The translations under genes and the position numbers were made by a program. Below, piece after piece: positions 17,544-26,134 of a stretch of DNA of 64,000 nucleotides. Location of the stretch: positions 248,001-312,000 of the forward strand of contig JAXMDG010000003.1 of NCBI GenBank assembly GCA_046348955.1, written 5' to 3'. Every line of letters starts with the position of its first letter. Within the stretch, counting starts at the first letter, position 1. The notes beneath the pieces were generated by a model. The model was not told the origin of the DNA and did no database searches. It worked only from the letters and a program-made list of their open reading frames with translations. This stretch comes from Amaricoccus sp046348955. GTDB lineage: Bacteria; Pseudomonadota; Alphaproteobacteria; Rhodobacterales; Rhodobacteraceae.

Positions 17544-17969
17544 CTGACCCAGCAATACCCGGCGCCCAGCGCCGTTCCCCCCTCGGGTGCCCTGGCGCCC
17601 GTCCTGGGGAATTCCGACAGCGATGCCCTGCTGTCGACCGTTCTCGCCTCGCTCGACGACGACAAGGCCGAGGATATCCTGTCGATCCCCCTCGCTGGCA
17701 AGTCCGAGATGGCCGATCAGATGGTGATCGCCACCGGCCGCTCGTCGCGCCAGGTGGGCGCGATCGCCGAGCATCTCGCCGATCGGCTCAAGCAGGAACT
17801 CGGGATCACCGTCCGGATGGAGGGCAAGGAGCTCGGAGACTGGGTGCTGATCGACGCGGGCGATGTCATCGTCCATGTCTTCCGCCCCGAGGTCCGCGAC
17901 TTCTACCAGCTCGAGAAGATGTGGCTGCCACGGCAGCCCGCCGCGCCCCGCGCCGTCGACCTCGCCTGA
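17544..17969 (+). CDS. rsfS: Ribosomal silencing factor RsfS
   Basis: The protein carries the RsfS/Iojap domain from about LLSTVLASLDDDKAEDI, with MADQMVIATGRSSRQV, MEGKELGDWVLIDAGDVIVHVF and FYQLEKMW. It binds ribosomal protein uL14 and blocks subunit joining when nutrients are scarce. The best ribosome-binding site, GGGAGGAG at 17530-17537, sits 6 nt before a CTG at 17544 and has no ATG, GTG or TTG at proper distance. In-frame TTG codons at 17496 and 17526 are alternatives with poor sites. rlmH follows 22 nt downstream, a conserved pairing. Confidence 0.85.
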   Translation: MTQQYPAPSAVPPSGALAPVLGNSDSDALLSTVLASLDDDKAEDILSIPLAGKSEMADQMVIATGRSSRQVGAIAEHLADRLKQELGITVRMEGKELGDWVLIDAGDVIVHVFRPEVRDFYQLEKMWLPRQPAAPRAVDLA

Positions 17970-17991
17970 CCGCGCCGGCTCCGGTGCCGGC

Positions 17992-18474
17992 ATGCGGGTC
18001 ACGATCGTCGCGGTAGGACGGCTGCGCGCCGGCCCCGAGGCCGCGCTGGTGACGGACTATCTCGCGCGCTTCGAACGCGGGGGGCGCGCTCTCGGGCTCG
18101 GCCCCGCTCGGGTGGTTGAGGTCGAGGACCGCCGCAGCGGCGGGCCGACGGCCGAGGCGGCGCTGATCGAGGCGGCCCTTCCGCGCGGCGCCTACCTTGC
18201 CGCCCTCGACGAGCGCGGACGGATGCCGTCCTCGCCCGATTTCGCTGACCGCCTGCAGCGCCTCGCCGACAGCGGCACCCGCGACCTCGCGATCGCGATC
18301 GGCGGCGCCGACGGGCTGACGCCCGACCTGCGGGACCGCGCCGACTGGCTGATCTCCTTCGGCCCGATGGTCTGGCCGCACATGCTTGCCCGCGTCATGC
18401 TGTCCGAACAGCTCTATCGTGCCGCGACAATCCTTGCCGGCGGCCCGTATCATCGGGGCGATCCCACCCGATGA
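17992..18474 (+). CDS. rlmH: 23S rRNA (pseudouridine1915-N3)-methyltransferase RlmH
   Basis: This 160-residue SPOUT-class methyltransferase modifies pseudouridine 1915 in helix 69 of 23S rRNA. Diagnostic features are LDERGRMPSSPDFADRL in the middle, the knot motif IAIGGADGLTP and the C-terminal FGPMVWPHMLARVMLSEQLY and GGPYHRGDPTR. It lies 22 nt after rsfS on the same strand, the usual neighbour in proteobacteria. Length matches the family. Confidence 0.95.
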   Translation: MRVTIVAVGRLRAGPEAALVTDYLARFERGGRALGLGPARVVEVEDRRSGGPTAEAALIEAALPRGAYLAALDERGRMPSSPDFADRLQRLADSGTRDLAIAIGGADGLTPDLRDRADWLISFGPMVWPHMLARVMLSEQLYRAATILAGGPYHRGDPTR

Positions 18475-18681
18475 GCCCAAGTCGCCGCACCAATTTGTCA
18501 TACCAGAGCGGCGGCGCGGGCGGGCATTTGACATTGCCTCGACAATCCTGCCAGTGTGCGATACCGGCGCAATACGGGCATTCTCCCAAGGCGGGCCGGA
18601 TCGAAATCGCATTTGCTGCGTTGGTCCGCAGCTGCTTTCCGCAGAAGCACCCCGAGGCAGCGAGTCCCGACAGGTCAACCG

Positions 18682-18975
18682 ATGCGCATTGTCCGAGATC
18701 AGACATTTGGAAACGCCGCCGTGCCGCTCGACGGCACAAGCTATGAGGCCTGCAGCTTCGTCGAATGCCGCCTGATCTATTCAGGGACGGGTCCGGTGGG
18801 GCTGACCAATTGCAATTTTCGGGATTGCAGCTTCGGATTCGAAGGTGCAGCCGCCAATACGGTGTCCTTCCTCAACGCGCTCGCCGGCGATCCCGGCCTG
18901 CGCCTGGCCGTGCCATCGATTCTGCCGAATCTCGAAATGGCGCCGCTCGTGGAGCCGCGCAGGCGGGTCAGCTGA
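18682..18975 (+). CDS. Small pentapeptide-repeat-like protein of unknown function
   Basis: A 97-residue cysteine-containing protein is predicted from the ATG at 18682. Its centre has a short A(N/D)LXX-like alternation (YEACSFVECRLIYSG, then LTNCNFRDCSFGFEG), which suggests one or two turns of a right-handed beta helix as in pentapeptide proteins. The protein is far too short for the DNA-mimic type. The ribosome-binding site is weak. It lies alone between rlmH and petABC. I do not recognise a function. Confidence 0.5.
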   Translation: MRIVRDQTFGNAAVPLDGTSYEACSFVECRLIYSGTGPVGLTNCNFRDCSFGFEGAAANTVSFLNALAGDPGLRLAVPSILPNLEMAPLVEPRRRVS

Positions 18976-19270
18976 CTGCATCTCGTCCTCCGGGCGCAGC
19001 CTCTAGCATGGCGGCGTGCCGCGCGCACCGGGGTCGCGCGCGCTCGGCAATCATCCGCCGCTCGTACCGCTGCGACACCCGTCCGCCCAGGCCAGACGAG
19101 GACGGGAAAGCCGCCCGAGCGTCCAGCGCGCACCGCTCCGGACCTGCGGCGCAAAGTCTGCTGGACCCGCGTTTCCGAACGTTCTAAACGGGCTAAGACC
19201 CAGCCGAATGAAGGGCCGACAGGCCTCAAGACAGAAGTGCGCTTCGGCGGCCCGGCAAGGAGACGATCGC

Positions 19271-19831
19271 GTGGCCCATATTGACCATCCTTCCGGAACG
19301 AGGCGCGATTTTCTTTACGTCGCCACGGCCACGGCCGGTGCAGTCGCAACCGGCGCCGCCGTCTGGCCGCTCGTGAACCAGATGAACCCCTCCGCCGACG
19401 TCCAGGCGCTCGCCTCGATCCAGGTCGATGTCAGCCAGGTCGCGGTCGGCACTCAGCTCACCGTGAAGTTCCTCGGGAAGCCGGTCTTCATCCGCCGCCG
19501 CACGCCCGACGAGATCGAGAAGGCCCGTCAGGTCCCGATGTCGGAGCTCGTCGACCCGCTGGCCCGCAACGCCAACCTCGCTTCCGACGCGCCCGCCACC
19601 GATGCCGACCGCGCCGCCGACGCCGCCGGCGAGTGGCTGATCATGATCGGGGTCTGCACCCATCTCGGCTGCGTGCCGATCGGCGAGGCCGGCGAGTTCG
19701 GCGGGTGGTTCTGCCCCTGCCACGGCTCGCAGTACGACACGGCGGGGCGCATCCGCAAAGGACCTGCGCCGGAGAACCTGCACATTCCGGTGATGAAGTT
19801 CGTCTCCGACACCGTCGTCCAGCTGGGCTGA
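19271..19831 (+). CDS. petA: Ubiquinol-cytochrome c reductase iron-sulfur subunit (Rieske)
   Basis: This 186-residue Rieske protein of the cytochrome bc1 complex has an N-terminal RRDFLYVATATAGAVATG segment. This is a Tat-type signal-anchor that places the cluster domain in the periplasm. The 2Fe-2S ligands are in CTHLGC near residue 135 and CPCHGS near residue 155. The start is GTG at 19271, with AAGGAG 8 nt upstream; longer in-frame starts lack conserved sequence. petB follows after 13 nt. It transfers electrons from ubiquinol to cytochrome c1. Confidence 0.96.
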   Translation: MAHIDHPSGTRRDFLYVATATAGAVATGAAVWPLVNQMNPSADVQALASIQVDVSQVAVGTQLTVKFLGKPVFIRRRTPDEIEKARQVPMSELVDPLARNANLASDAPATDADRAADAAGEWLIMIGVCTHLGCVPIGEAGEFGGWFCPCHGSQYDTAGRIRKGPAPENLHIPVMKFVSDTVVQLG

Positions 19832-19844
19832 GGGGAGCTCCGAC

Positions 19845-21158
19845 ATGAGTGGCATTCCGCACGACCATTACGAGCCGAAAACCGCGGCAGAAAAATGGGT
19901 CGAGAGCCGCCTGCCGATCATCGGCCTGATCCATACGACGCTGTTCATCCCGACGCCCAAGAACCTCAACTGGATGTGGATCTGGGGCATCGTGCTCGCC
20001 TTCTGCTTGGTCATGCAGATCGCGACCGGGGTGGCGCTCGTCATGCACTATACCCCGCATGTCACGCTCGCCTTCGCCAGCGTCGAGCATATCATGCGCG
20101 ACGTGAATGCCGGCTGGGCACTGCGCTATGTCCATGCCAACGGGGCCTCGCTGTTCTTCTTCGCGGTCTATTGCCACATCTTCCGCGGCATCTATTACGG
20201 CTCGTACAAGGCCCCGCGCGAGATCACCTGGATCATCGGCATGCTCATCTATCTCTTGATGATGGGCACCGCCTTCATGGGCTATGTGCTGCCCTGGGGA
20301 CAGATGTCGTTCTGGGGCGCCACGGTGATCACCGGCCTCTTCGGGGCGATCCCGCTGATCGGGCCCGACATTCAGACCTGGCTGCTCGGCGGGCCGGCGG
20401 TCGACAACCCGACCTTGAACCGCTTCTTCAGCCTGCACTACCTGCTGCCTTTCGTGATCGCCGGCCTGGTCGTCGTGCATATCTGGGCCTTCCACACCAC
20501 CGGCAACAACAACCCGACCGGGGTCGAGGTACGCCGCGGCTCGAAGGCCGAGGCCGAGAAGGACACGCTGCCCTTCTGGCCCTATTTCGTGATCAAGGAC
20601 CTCTACGCGCTGGTCTTCGTGCTGGTGATCTTCTCGGCGATCGTCGGCTTCATGCCGAACTTCCTCGGCCATCCCGACAACTATGTCGAGGCGAACGCGC
20701 TGCAGACCCCGGCCCATATCGTGCCCGAATGGTATTTCCTGCCGTTCTACGCGATGCTGCGCGCGATCACCTTCGATATCTGGTTCATCGACTCGAAGCT
20801 CGGCGGTGTCATCGCGATGTTCGGCTCGATCATCCTGCTGGTGCTGCTGCCCTGGCTCGATACCAGCCGGGTCCGTTCGGGCCGCTACCGGCCGCGCTTC
20901 AAGATCTGGTTCTGGATCCTCGTCCTCGCCTTCATGCTCTTGATGTGGTGCGGCAGCCAGCCGCCGGAGCAGCCCTTCCTGATCATCAGCCAGCTCGCCA
21001 CGCTTTACTGGTTCGCCTTCTTCCTGGTGATCCTGCCGCTGCTCGGCGTGCTGGAAAAGCCGCTGACCCCGCCGGCGAGCATCGAAGCGGATTTCGCCGC
21101 CCATTACGGCCCGGCCGAGGGCGAAACCGGGCTCGCCGCCGTCAAGCCGGCCGAATAG
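19845..21158 (+). CDS. petB: Cytochrome b subunit of the bc1 complex
   Basis: This 437-residue multi-helix membrane protein provides both quinone sites and two b hemes. It carries GYVLPWGQMSFWGATVI, HYLLPFVIAGLVVVHIWAFH and the Qo-site PEWY motif in HIVPEWYFLPFYAML. Heme-ligand histidines are visible as VMHYT and HANGAS in helix B and HIWAFH in helix D. It sits between petA and petC with short spacers and is probably cotranscribed with them. A GAGGGGAG lies upstream of the ATG. Confidence 0.97.
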   Translation: MSGIPHDHYEPKTAAEKWVESRLPIIGLIHTTLFIPTPKNLNWMWIWGIVLAFCLVMQIATGVALVMHYTPHVTLAFASVEHIMRDVNAGWALRYVHANGASLFFFAVYCHIFRGIYYGSYKAPREITWIIGMLIYLLMMGTAFMGYVLPWGQMSFWGATVITGLFGAIPLIGPDIQTWLLGGPAVDNPTLNRFFSLHYLLPFVIAGLVVVHIWAFHTTGNNNPTGVEVRRGSKAEAEKDTLPFWPYFVIKDLYALVFVLVIFSAIVGFMPNFLGHPDNYVEANALQTPAHIVPEWYFLPFYAMLRAITFDIWFIDSKLGGVIAMFGSIILLVLLPWLDTSRVRSGRYRPRFKIWFWILVLAFMLLMWCGSQPPEQPFLIISQLATLYWFAFFLVILPLLGVLEKPLTPPASIEADFAAHYGPAEGETGLAAVKPAE

Positions 21159-21175
21159 CGTTCGAGGGACCAGGC

Positions 21176-21976
21176 ATGTTGAGCAAGACCAGACTTTCCC
21201 TCCTCGCGGCGGCGGCCTGCCTCGCATCGCTCGCCGGCGCGGCGGCGCCGGCCCGCGCCGCCGAGAGCGGCCATGTGACGAATTTCGACTTCTCGTTCGA
21301 GGGGCCGTTCGGCCGCTACGACCAGGCCCAGCTTCAGCGCGGCCTGCAGGTCTATACCGAGGTCTGCTCGGCCTGCCATGGCCTGAAGTTCGTGGCCTTC
21401 CGCAATCTCGCCGATGCCGGCGGCCCCTCGCTCAGCGAGGAGCAGATGCGCGCCTATGCCGCCGGGCGCACCGTCACCGATCCGGTGACGGGCGAGGATC
21501 GGCCTGGCACGCCGCCAGACCATTTCCCGCATTCCACGCTGCCGAACGCGCCCGATCTCAGCCTGATGGCCAAGGCGCGCGCCGGATTCCACGGACCGAT
21601 CGGACTCGGCTTCAACCAGATCATGTTCGGGATGGGCGGGCCGGAATATATCGCTTCGATCCTGACCGGCTTCGACGGCGAGACCAAGGAGGTCGCGGGC
21701 GCCACCTTCTACGGCAACCACACCTTCCCGGGCGGCTTCATCGCCATGCCTCCGCCCTTGTCGGATGACCAGGTCACCTACCAGGACGGCACGCCCGCCA
21801 CCAAGGAGCAGATGGCCCAGGATGTCGCGGCCTTCCTGATGTGGACCGCCGAACCCAAGATGATGGCCCGCAAGCGCGCCGGCCTCAGCGCCGTTCTGTT
21901 CCTCGGCGGCCTCGCGACCCTGCTCTATTTCACCAACAAGAAGATCTGGGCCCCGCAAAAGGGCAAACACGCCTGA
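21176..21976 (+). CDS. petC: Cytochrome c1
   Basis: This 266-residue protein has a Sec signal peptide (about residues 1-24, cleaved after PARA). The c-type heme motif CSACHG lies near residue 65 and the heme methionine is probably within the MPPPLSDDQVTY region. A single C-terminal anchor helix (AVLFLGGLATLLYFT) precedes the basic tail. It accepts electrons from the Rieske protein and passes them to soluble cytochrome c. It is the third gene of petABC and is followed by a strong hairpin. Confidence 0.96.
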   Translation: MLSKTRLSLLAAAACLASLAGAAAPARAAESGHVTNFDFSFEGPFGRYDQAQLQRGLQVYTEVCSACHGLKFVAFRNLADAGGPSLSEEQMRAYAAGRTVTDPVTGEDRPGTPPDHFPHSTLPNAPDLSLMAKARAGFHGPIGLGFNQIMFGMGGPEYIASILTGFDGETKEVAGATFYGNHTFPGGFIAMPPPLSDDQVTYQDGTPATKEQMAQDVAAFLMWTAEPKMMARKRAGLSAVLFLGGLATLLYFTNKKIWAPQKGKHA

Positions 21977-21977
21977 G

Positions 21978-22008
21978 ACGCTTGCACCCCTGCCTTGGGG
22001 TGCAGCGT
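21978..22008 (+). terminator. Probable terminator of petABC
   Basis: ACGCT plus GCACCCC (21978-21990, one bulged T at 21983) pair with GGGGTGC plus AGCGT (21997-22008) around the loop TGCCTT. The hairpin begins immediately after the petC stop. The following tail is pyrimidine-rich but not a T-run. Confidence 0.65.
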
Positions 22009-22112
22009 TCCGTACCTCTCTCACTGGCGGCTTCTTGCGCCGATAAGCGCTTGTCCGACTCGGATTCGTGCGTTAACCTTGGAACATTCCGCAAACAAAC
22101 CAGGGTTAAACC

Positions 22113-22490
22113 ATGTCCAACGAGACGATCAAGGCGACTGCCGACCAACTCGTTGCCCATTGTCGGGCCGGTACCACGCATCAGGGCCTGAAGGATCTCT
22201 ATGATCCCGCGGCGGTTTCGGTCGAAGCGGTCGACACGGATGGATCGGGCCGCGAGACGCATGGCGTGGCGGGGATCGAAGGCAAGCACGATTGGTGGAT
22301 CAGCGCGATGGAGGTCCATTCCTCGAGCGCCGAAGGTCCCTACCTCAATGGCGATCGGTTCTCGGTGATTTTCGAGTTCGACGCGACCGAGAAGGCCACC
22401 GGCAAGCGCTTCCAGATGAAGGAAGTGGGTCTCTACACCGTCAATCCCGCCGGCAAGATCACCCGCGAGGAATTCTTCTACGCGATCTGA
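22113..22490 (+). CDS. SnoaL-like / NTF2-fold protein
   Basis: This 125-residue protein has the cone-shaped alpha+beta layout of SnoaL-like domains. An N-terminal helix (IKATADQLVAHCRAG) and LYDPAAVSVEA lead into GVAGIEGKHDWWISA and paired strands ending in REEFFYAI. Many such proteins are stand-alone and uncharacterised, so no enzymatic role is claimed. An AGGG lies 8 nt before the ATG. It has its own promoter region (22009-22112, comparatively AT-rich) and a perfect terminator hairpin behind it. Confidence 0.75.
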   Translation: MSNETIKATADQLVAHCRAGTTHQGLKDLYDPAAVSVEAVDTDGSGRETHGVAGIEGKHDWWISAMEVHSSSAEGPYLNGDRFSVIFEFDATEKATGKRFQMKEVGLYTVNPAGKITREEFFYAI

Positions 22491-22522
22491 TGCCGGGAGC
22501 CGACCGGCCCCCTCCACCGCCA

Positions 22523-22551
22523 GGCGAAGCCGCGACCGCCGCGGCTTCGCC
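22523..22551 (+). terminator. Strong hairpin terminator after the SnoaL-like gene
   Basis: GGCGAAGCCGCG at 22523-22534 pairs perfectly with CGCGGCTTCGCC at 22540-22551 around ACCGC. A short AT-rich ATTTCG follows. It lies between convergent SnoaL-like and hemF genes and may work in both directions. Confidence 0.75.
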
Positions 22552-22636
22552 ATTTCGTCCCGCCGGTCGGCCGGTGGCTCGCGGGATCAGCCACCATGAC
22601 CGCGCCGCTTCCGGTCGCTGCGGCGAGCGGACGGCT

Positions 22637-23524
22637 TCACGGCCATTTCGCAACCGGGGGCAGCGACATCAGCACCGCCTCCGGATTGTGCCCGGTCTGC
22701 AGCCCGAACTGGGTCCCCCGGTCATAGAGCAAGTTGAATTCGGCATAGCGCCCCCGCTTGACCAGCTGAATCTCGCGCTGCTCCTCGGTCCAGGGCTCCC
22801 GCATATGCCGCTCGGTGATCGGCACGAAGGCCGCGAGGAACGCTTCCCCCACCGACTGCGTGAAGGCGAAGTCCGCTTCCCAACGCCCGGTCGTCAGGTC
22901 GTCATAGAAGATGCCGCCGACGCCCCGCGGCTCGTTCCAGTGCCGGATCAGGAAATACTCGTCCGCCCAGGCCCGGAAGCGCGGATAGTAGCCGGGATCG
23001 TGGGCCGCACAGGCTTCGCTCAGCCGCGCATGGAAGAAATCGGTATCGGCCTGGTTCTCGATCATCGGATTGAGATCGGCCCCCCCGCCGAACCACCAGC
23101 CCCCCGGCGTCCAGAACATCCGGGTGTTCATATGCACCGCCGGGGTCAGCGGCGAGCGCATATGCGCGACCAGGCTGATCCCGCTCGCCCAGAAGCGCGG
23201 ATCGGCCTCAAGCCCCGGGATCTCCCGCCGCGCCGTCAGGCTGCGCTGCGCCCGTTCGTCAAGGCGCCCGTGAACGGTCGAGACATTGACCCCCACCTTC
23301 TCGAACACCCGACCGCCGCGCATCACGGCCATCACCCCGCCGCCGCCATCCTCGCCGCGCAGCGTCGCCTTGCGCTCGAAGCGGCCCGGAGCGAGCCCGG
23401 CGAACGGCCCGGCATCCTGGGCATCCTCCAACCCCTCGAACGCCGCGCAGATCCGCTGCTGCAGCGCCTCGAACCAGGCGCTCGCCCGGGCCTTCTGCGT
23501 CTCGCTGACATCGGTTGCGATCAT
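22637..23524 (-). CDS. hemF: Oxygen-dependent coproporphyrinogen-III oxidase
   Basis: This 295-residue enzyme decarboxylates coproporphyrinogen III to protoporphyrinogen IX using oxygen. Motifs include GGGVMAVMRGGRVFEKVGVN, NTRMFW plus WFGGGADLNPM, and HWNEPRGVGGIFYDDL. The late EFNLLYDRGTQFGLQTGHNP is typical of HemF. The ATG at 23524 follows GAGGAGGAT at optimal distance, although the reading frame continues 95 codons upstream without conservation. hemB lies 26 kb away, so the heme pathway is scattered. The gene is divergent from the first ABC exporter. Confidence 0.95.
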   Translation of the reverse strand: MIATDVSETQKARASAWFEALQQRICAAFEGLEDAQDAGPFAGLAPGRFERKATLRGEDGGGGVMAVMRGGRVFEKVGVNVSTVHGRLDERAQRSLTARREIPGLEADPRFWASGISLVAHMRSPLTPAVHMNTRMFWTPGGWWFGGGADLNPMIENQADTDFFHARLSEACAAHDPGYYPRFRAWADEYFLIRHWNEPRGVGGIFYDDLTTGRWEADFAFTQSVGEAFLAAFVPITERHMREPWTEEQREIQLVKRGRYAEFNLLYDRGTQFGLQTGHNPEAVLMSLPPVAKWP

Positions 23525-23807
23525 CGGATCCTCCTCGGCCAACCCGCTCCTGCGGCCAGACGCATCCCGCGTCCAACCGAGGCCCTCTTGCGCCCGCGAA
23601 GGCCGCGTGGCCTTGCGCTGGATCAAGCGCCCGCGATGGTGCGTGACAAGACGCCCCGACTGCGCTAAAAGCCCCCCGACCTTCGAGGGAGACGCACGAT
23701 GATGCAATCCGGGATTTTCGCTCGCTGACCAGCTGGCCCCGGACCGGGCCGTCCTGGCCCGATACTCATCTGCCCGATCTCCACGATTTCCATCCGAAGG
23801 CTTCGCC

Positions 23808-25661
23808 ATGTTCCGGTTCTTCGAGACCCTGATCGACCCCTATGCGCCCTATCCGGAGCAGGCGGCCCCGCCCGACCGGTTCTGGCCGTTCATGAATGCC
23901 TATCTCAAACCTGCGCGCCGCGTGATGGTCTGGACCGTGCTCTCGGTCTTTGCCGTCGCGCTGATCGAGATCTGGCTGATCTGGTATGCGGGGCGCATCG
24001 TCGACGTGCTGGGCAACACCGCGCCCTCGGAGGTCTGGGCCCGCCATGGGCTCGAGCTCGCCCTGGTGGCGGGCTTCATCCTGATCGCGCGCCCGGTGAT
24101 CCAGACGCTTTCGGCCCTGCTGCTCAACCAGTCGCTGATGCCGAATGTCGGCACGATCGTGCGCTGGCGCGCCAACCGGCATGTGCTCAACCAGTCGGTC
24201 GGCTGGTTCCAGAACGATTTCGCCGGCCGCATCGCCAACCGGATGATGCAGACCGCCCCCGCGGTCGGCGAGGCGACCTTCCAGACCTTCGATGCCATCG
24301 TCTACGCGATCATCTATCTCGGCGGCGCGCTCTGGTTGCTGGCAGGCACCGATCCGCGGCTCGCCGTGCCGCTCATCCTCTGGCTCGGGCTCTATGTCTG
24401 GCTGGTCGCCTGGACGATTCCCCGGGTCGGCCGCGCCTCCAAGGCCTTCTCCGACGCCCGCTCGGCGATCACCGGCCGCATCGTCGACAGCTATACCAAC
24501 ATCACCTCGGTCAAGCTCTTCGCCCATACCCACAGCGAGGAGGCCTATGCCGGCGAGGCGATCGAGCATGCCCGTCAGACCTTCATGGCCCAGATGCGGA
24601 TCATCACGCTGATGGATCTGGGCCTGACGGTGATCAATGGCCTGCTGATCGTCGCGGTGATCGGCCAGGCGCTGCTGCTCTGGCAAGGCGGACATGCCAC
24701 AATCGGCACGGTGGCGGCGGCTTCCGCGCTGACACTGCGGCTCAATGCGATGACCGGCTGGATCATGTGGTCGCTCTCGTCGCTGTTCCAGAATGTCGGG
24801 GTGATCAAGGAGGGGATGGAGACCATCGCCCAGCCGATCGACCTGCAGGACGCTCCCGGCGCGCCGGATCTGCGGGTCGGCCCGGGCGCGGTCGCCTTCG
24901 ACCGGGTCAGCCACCATTACGGTCGCGGCGCCGGTGGGCTCGACGGCGTCTCCCTGGCACTCCAGCCCGGCGAGAAGGTGGGACTGGTCGGCCGCTCGGG
25001 GGCGGGCAAATCCACGCTCGTCAACCTGATGCTGCGCTTCTTCGATACCGAGGGGGGAGCGATCCTGATCGACGGCCAGGATATCCGCGCCGTGACCCAG
25101 GACAGCCTGCGCCGGCAGATCGGCATGGTCACCCAGGATCCTTCGCTCCTGCACCGCTCGGTTCGCGCCAACATCCTCTATGGCCGACCCGATGCCAGCG
25201 AGGCGGAGATGGTCGAAGCCGCGAAGCGGGCCGAGGCGCACGACTTCATCCTCGGGCTCGGTGACCCGGGCGGCCGGACCGGGTACGACGCTCATGTCGG
25301 CGAGCGCGGGGTGAAGCTCTCGGGCGGCCAGCGCCAGCGGATCGCGCTTGCCCGGGTGATCCTCGAGGACGCACCGATCCTCGTGCTCGACGAAGCGACC
25401 TCGGCCCTCGATTCGGAGGTCGAGGCGGCGATCCAGGACACGCTTTACGGGCTGATGGAAGGCAAGACGGTGATTGCGATCGCCCACCGGTTGTCGACCA
25501 TCGCCCGGATGGACCGGATCGTGGTGCTTGACCAGGGTCGGATCGTCGAGCAGGGCAGCCATGCGGACCTACTGACGCAAGGCGGGCTCTATGCCCGCTT
25601 CTGGACCCGCCAGTCGGGTGGTTTCATCGGCTGCGATCCGGCCCTGGACGCCGCCGAATAA
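23808..25661 (+). CDS. ABC exporter, fused membrane and ATPase domains (paralogue 1)
   Basis: This 617-residue half-transporter has six membrane helices to about residue 330. An ATPase domain follows with Walker A LVGRSGAGKST near residue 395, signature KLSGGQRQRIALARV, Walker B ILVLDEATSALD and the H-loop AIAHRLSTIARMD. It resembles the MsbA/multidrug group. The ATPase half is nearly identical to that of the gene at 27723-29552, whereas the membrane halves have diverged. The two may form a heterodimer. Substrate is unknown. The C terminus has a short extra tail compared with its paralogue. Confidence 0.9.
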   Translation: MFRFFETLIDPYAPYPEQAAPPDRFWPFMNAYLKPARRVMVWTVLSVFAVALIEIWLIWYAGRIVDVLGNTAPSEVWARHGLELALVAGFILIARPVIQTLSALLLNQSLMPNVGTIVRWRANRHVLNQSVGWFQNDFAGRIANRMMQTAPAVGEATFQTFDAIVYAIIYLGGALWLLAGTDPRLAVPLILWLGLYVWLVAWTIPRVGRASKAFSDARSAITGRIVDSYTNITSVKLFAHTHSEEAYAGEAIEHARQTFMAQMRIITLMDLGLTVINGLLIVAVIGQALLLWQGGHATIGTVAAASALTLRLNAMTGWIMWSLSSLFQNVGVIKEGMETIAQPIDLQDAPGAPDLRVGPGAVAFDRVSHHYGRGAGGLDGVSLALQPGEKVGLVGRSGAGKSTLVNLMLRFFDTEGGAILIDGQDIRAVTQDSLRRQIGMVTQDPSLLHRSVRANILYGRPDASEAEMVEAAKRAEAHDFILGLGDPGGRTGYDAHVGERGVKLSGGQRQRIALARVILEDAPILVLDEATSALDSEVEAAIQDTLYGLMEGKTVIAIAHRLSTIARMDRIVVLDQGRIVEQGSHADLLTQGGLYARFWTRQSGGFIGCDPALDAAE

Positions 25662-26007
25662 GGGCCTGCATCCCGGAGCGCGGCCCCTTCGCGCGCGCCC
25701 CGGGGCATGCCGGTCCGGGAATCGGGGCGCCGGCTGATGGCAGGCCCGAAGCTGGCTATTTGACGAGCCGTGTCCGACGAGGCCGAATCCGGTCCCGCGC
25801 CCGGTTGACGCTTCGACCTTTGAGCATCCCGACCACCGCGGCCATCTCGCCCGGTCTTGGGATGATGTTGCGCTTGGCCGGCAGCCAAGGCTACCTGCAT
25901 GCTTGGATCGAACCGGCGGCGCTTCGACTTCGAGCCGCTGGTTCGTGCCCGGCTTCCGCGAATGGTTGGGAGCGGAGGCGATCGTGCTGAATCCCGCCTT
26001 GCTGATC
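25662..26007. other. Intergenic stretch left of the insertion sequence
   Basis: These 346 bp between the first ABC exporter and the left IS end hold open frames on both strands but none with a recognisable motif, good start or conserved composition. I see nothing supportable as a gene. The 8 bp next to the IS end (TGCTGATC) do not match those beyond its right end. Confidence 0.5.
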
Positions 26008-26027
26008 GCTTATCCCGCTCCCTCAGG
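26008..26027 (+). repeat. Left terminal inverted repeat of the IS
   Basis: This 20-bp end matches the reverse complement of 27427-27446 at 18 positions. Weaker similarity extends 4 bp outward (TGAT versus TCAT). Confidence 0.75.
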
Positions 26028-26134
26028 TTGTCGCAAGAAATGGGAACGCCTCGCGACCTGCGGCAGCGACGAAGACGTCGGATCTCGGACGAAACTGGGC
26101 AGGCGTCCCTGCAGTGTGGTCCCGGCAGGGGCAC

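Noticed and set aside
25662..26134. Protein gene in the space after the first ABC exporter
   Set aside because: Open frames on both strands have no motif or convincing start.
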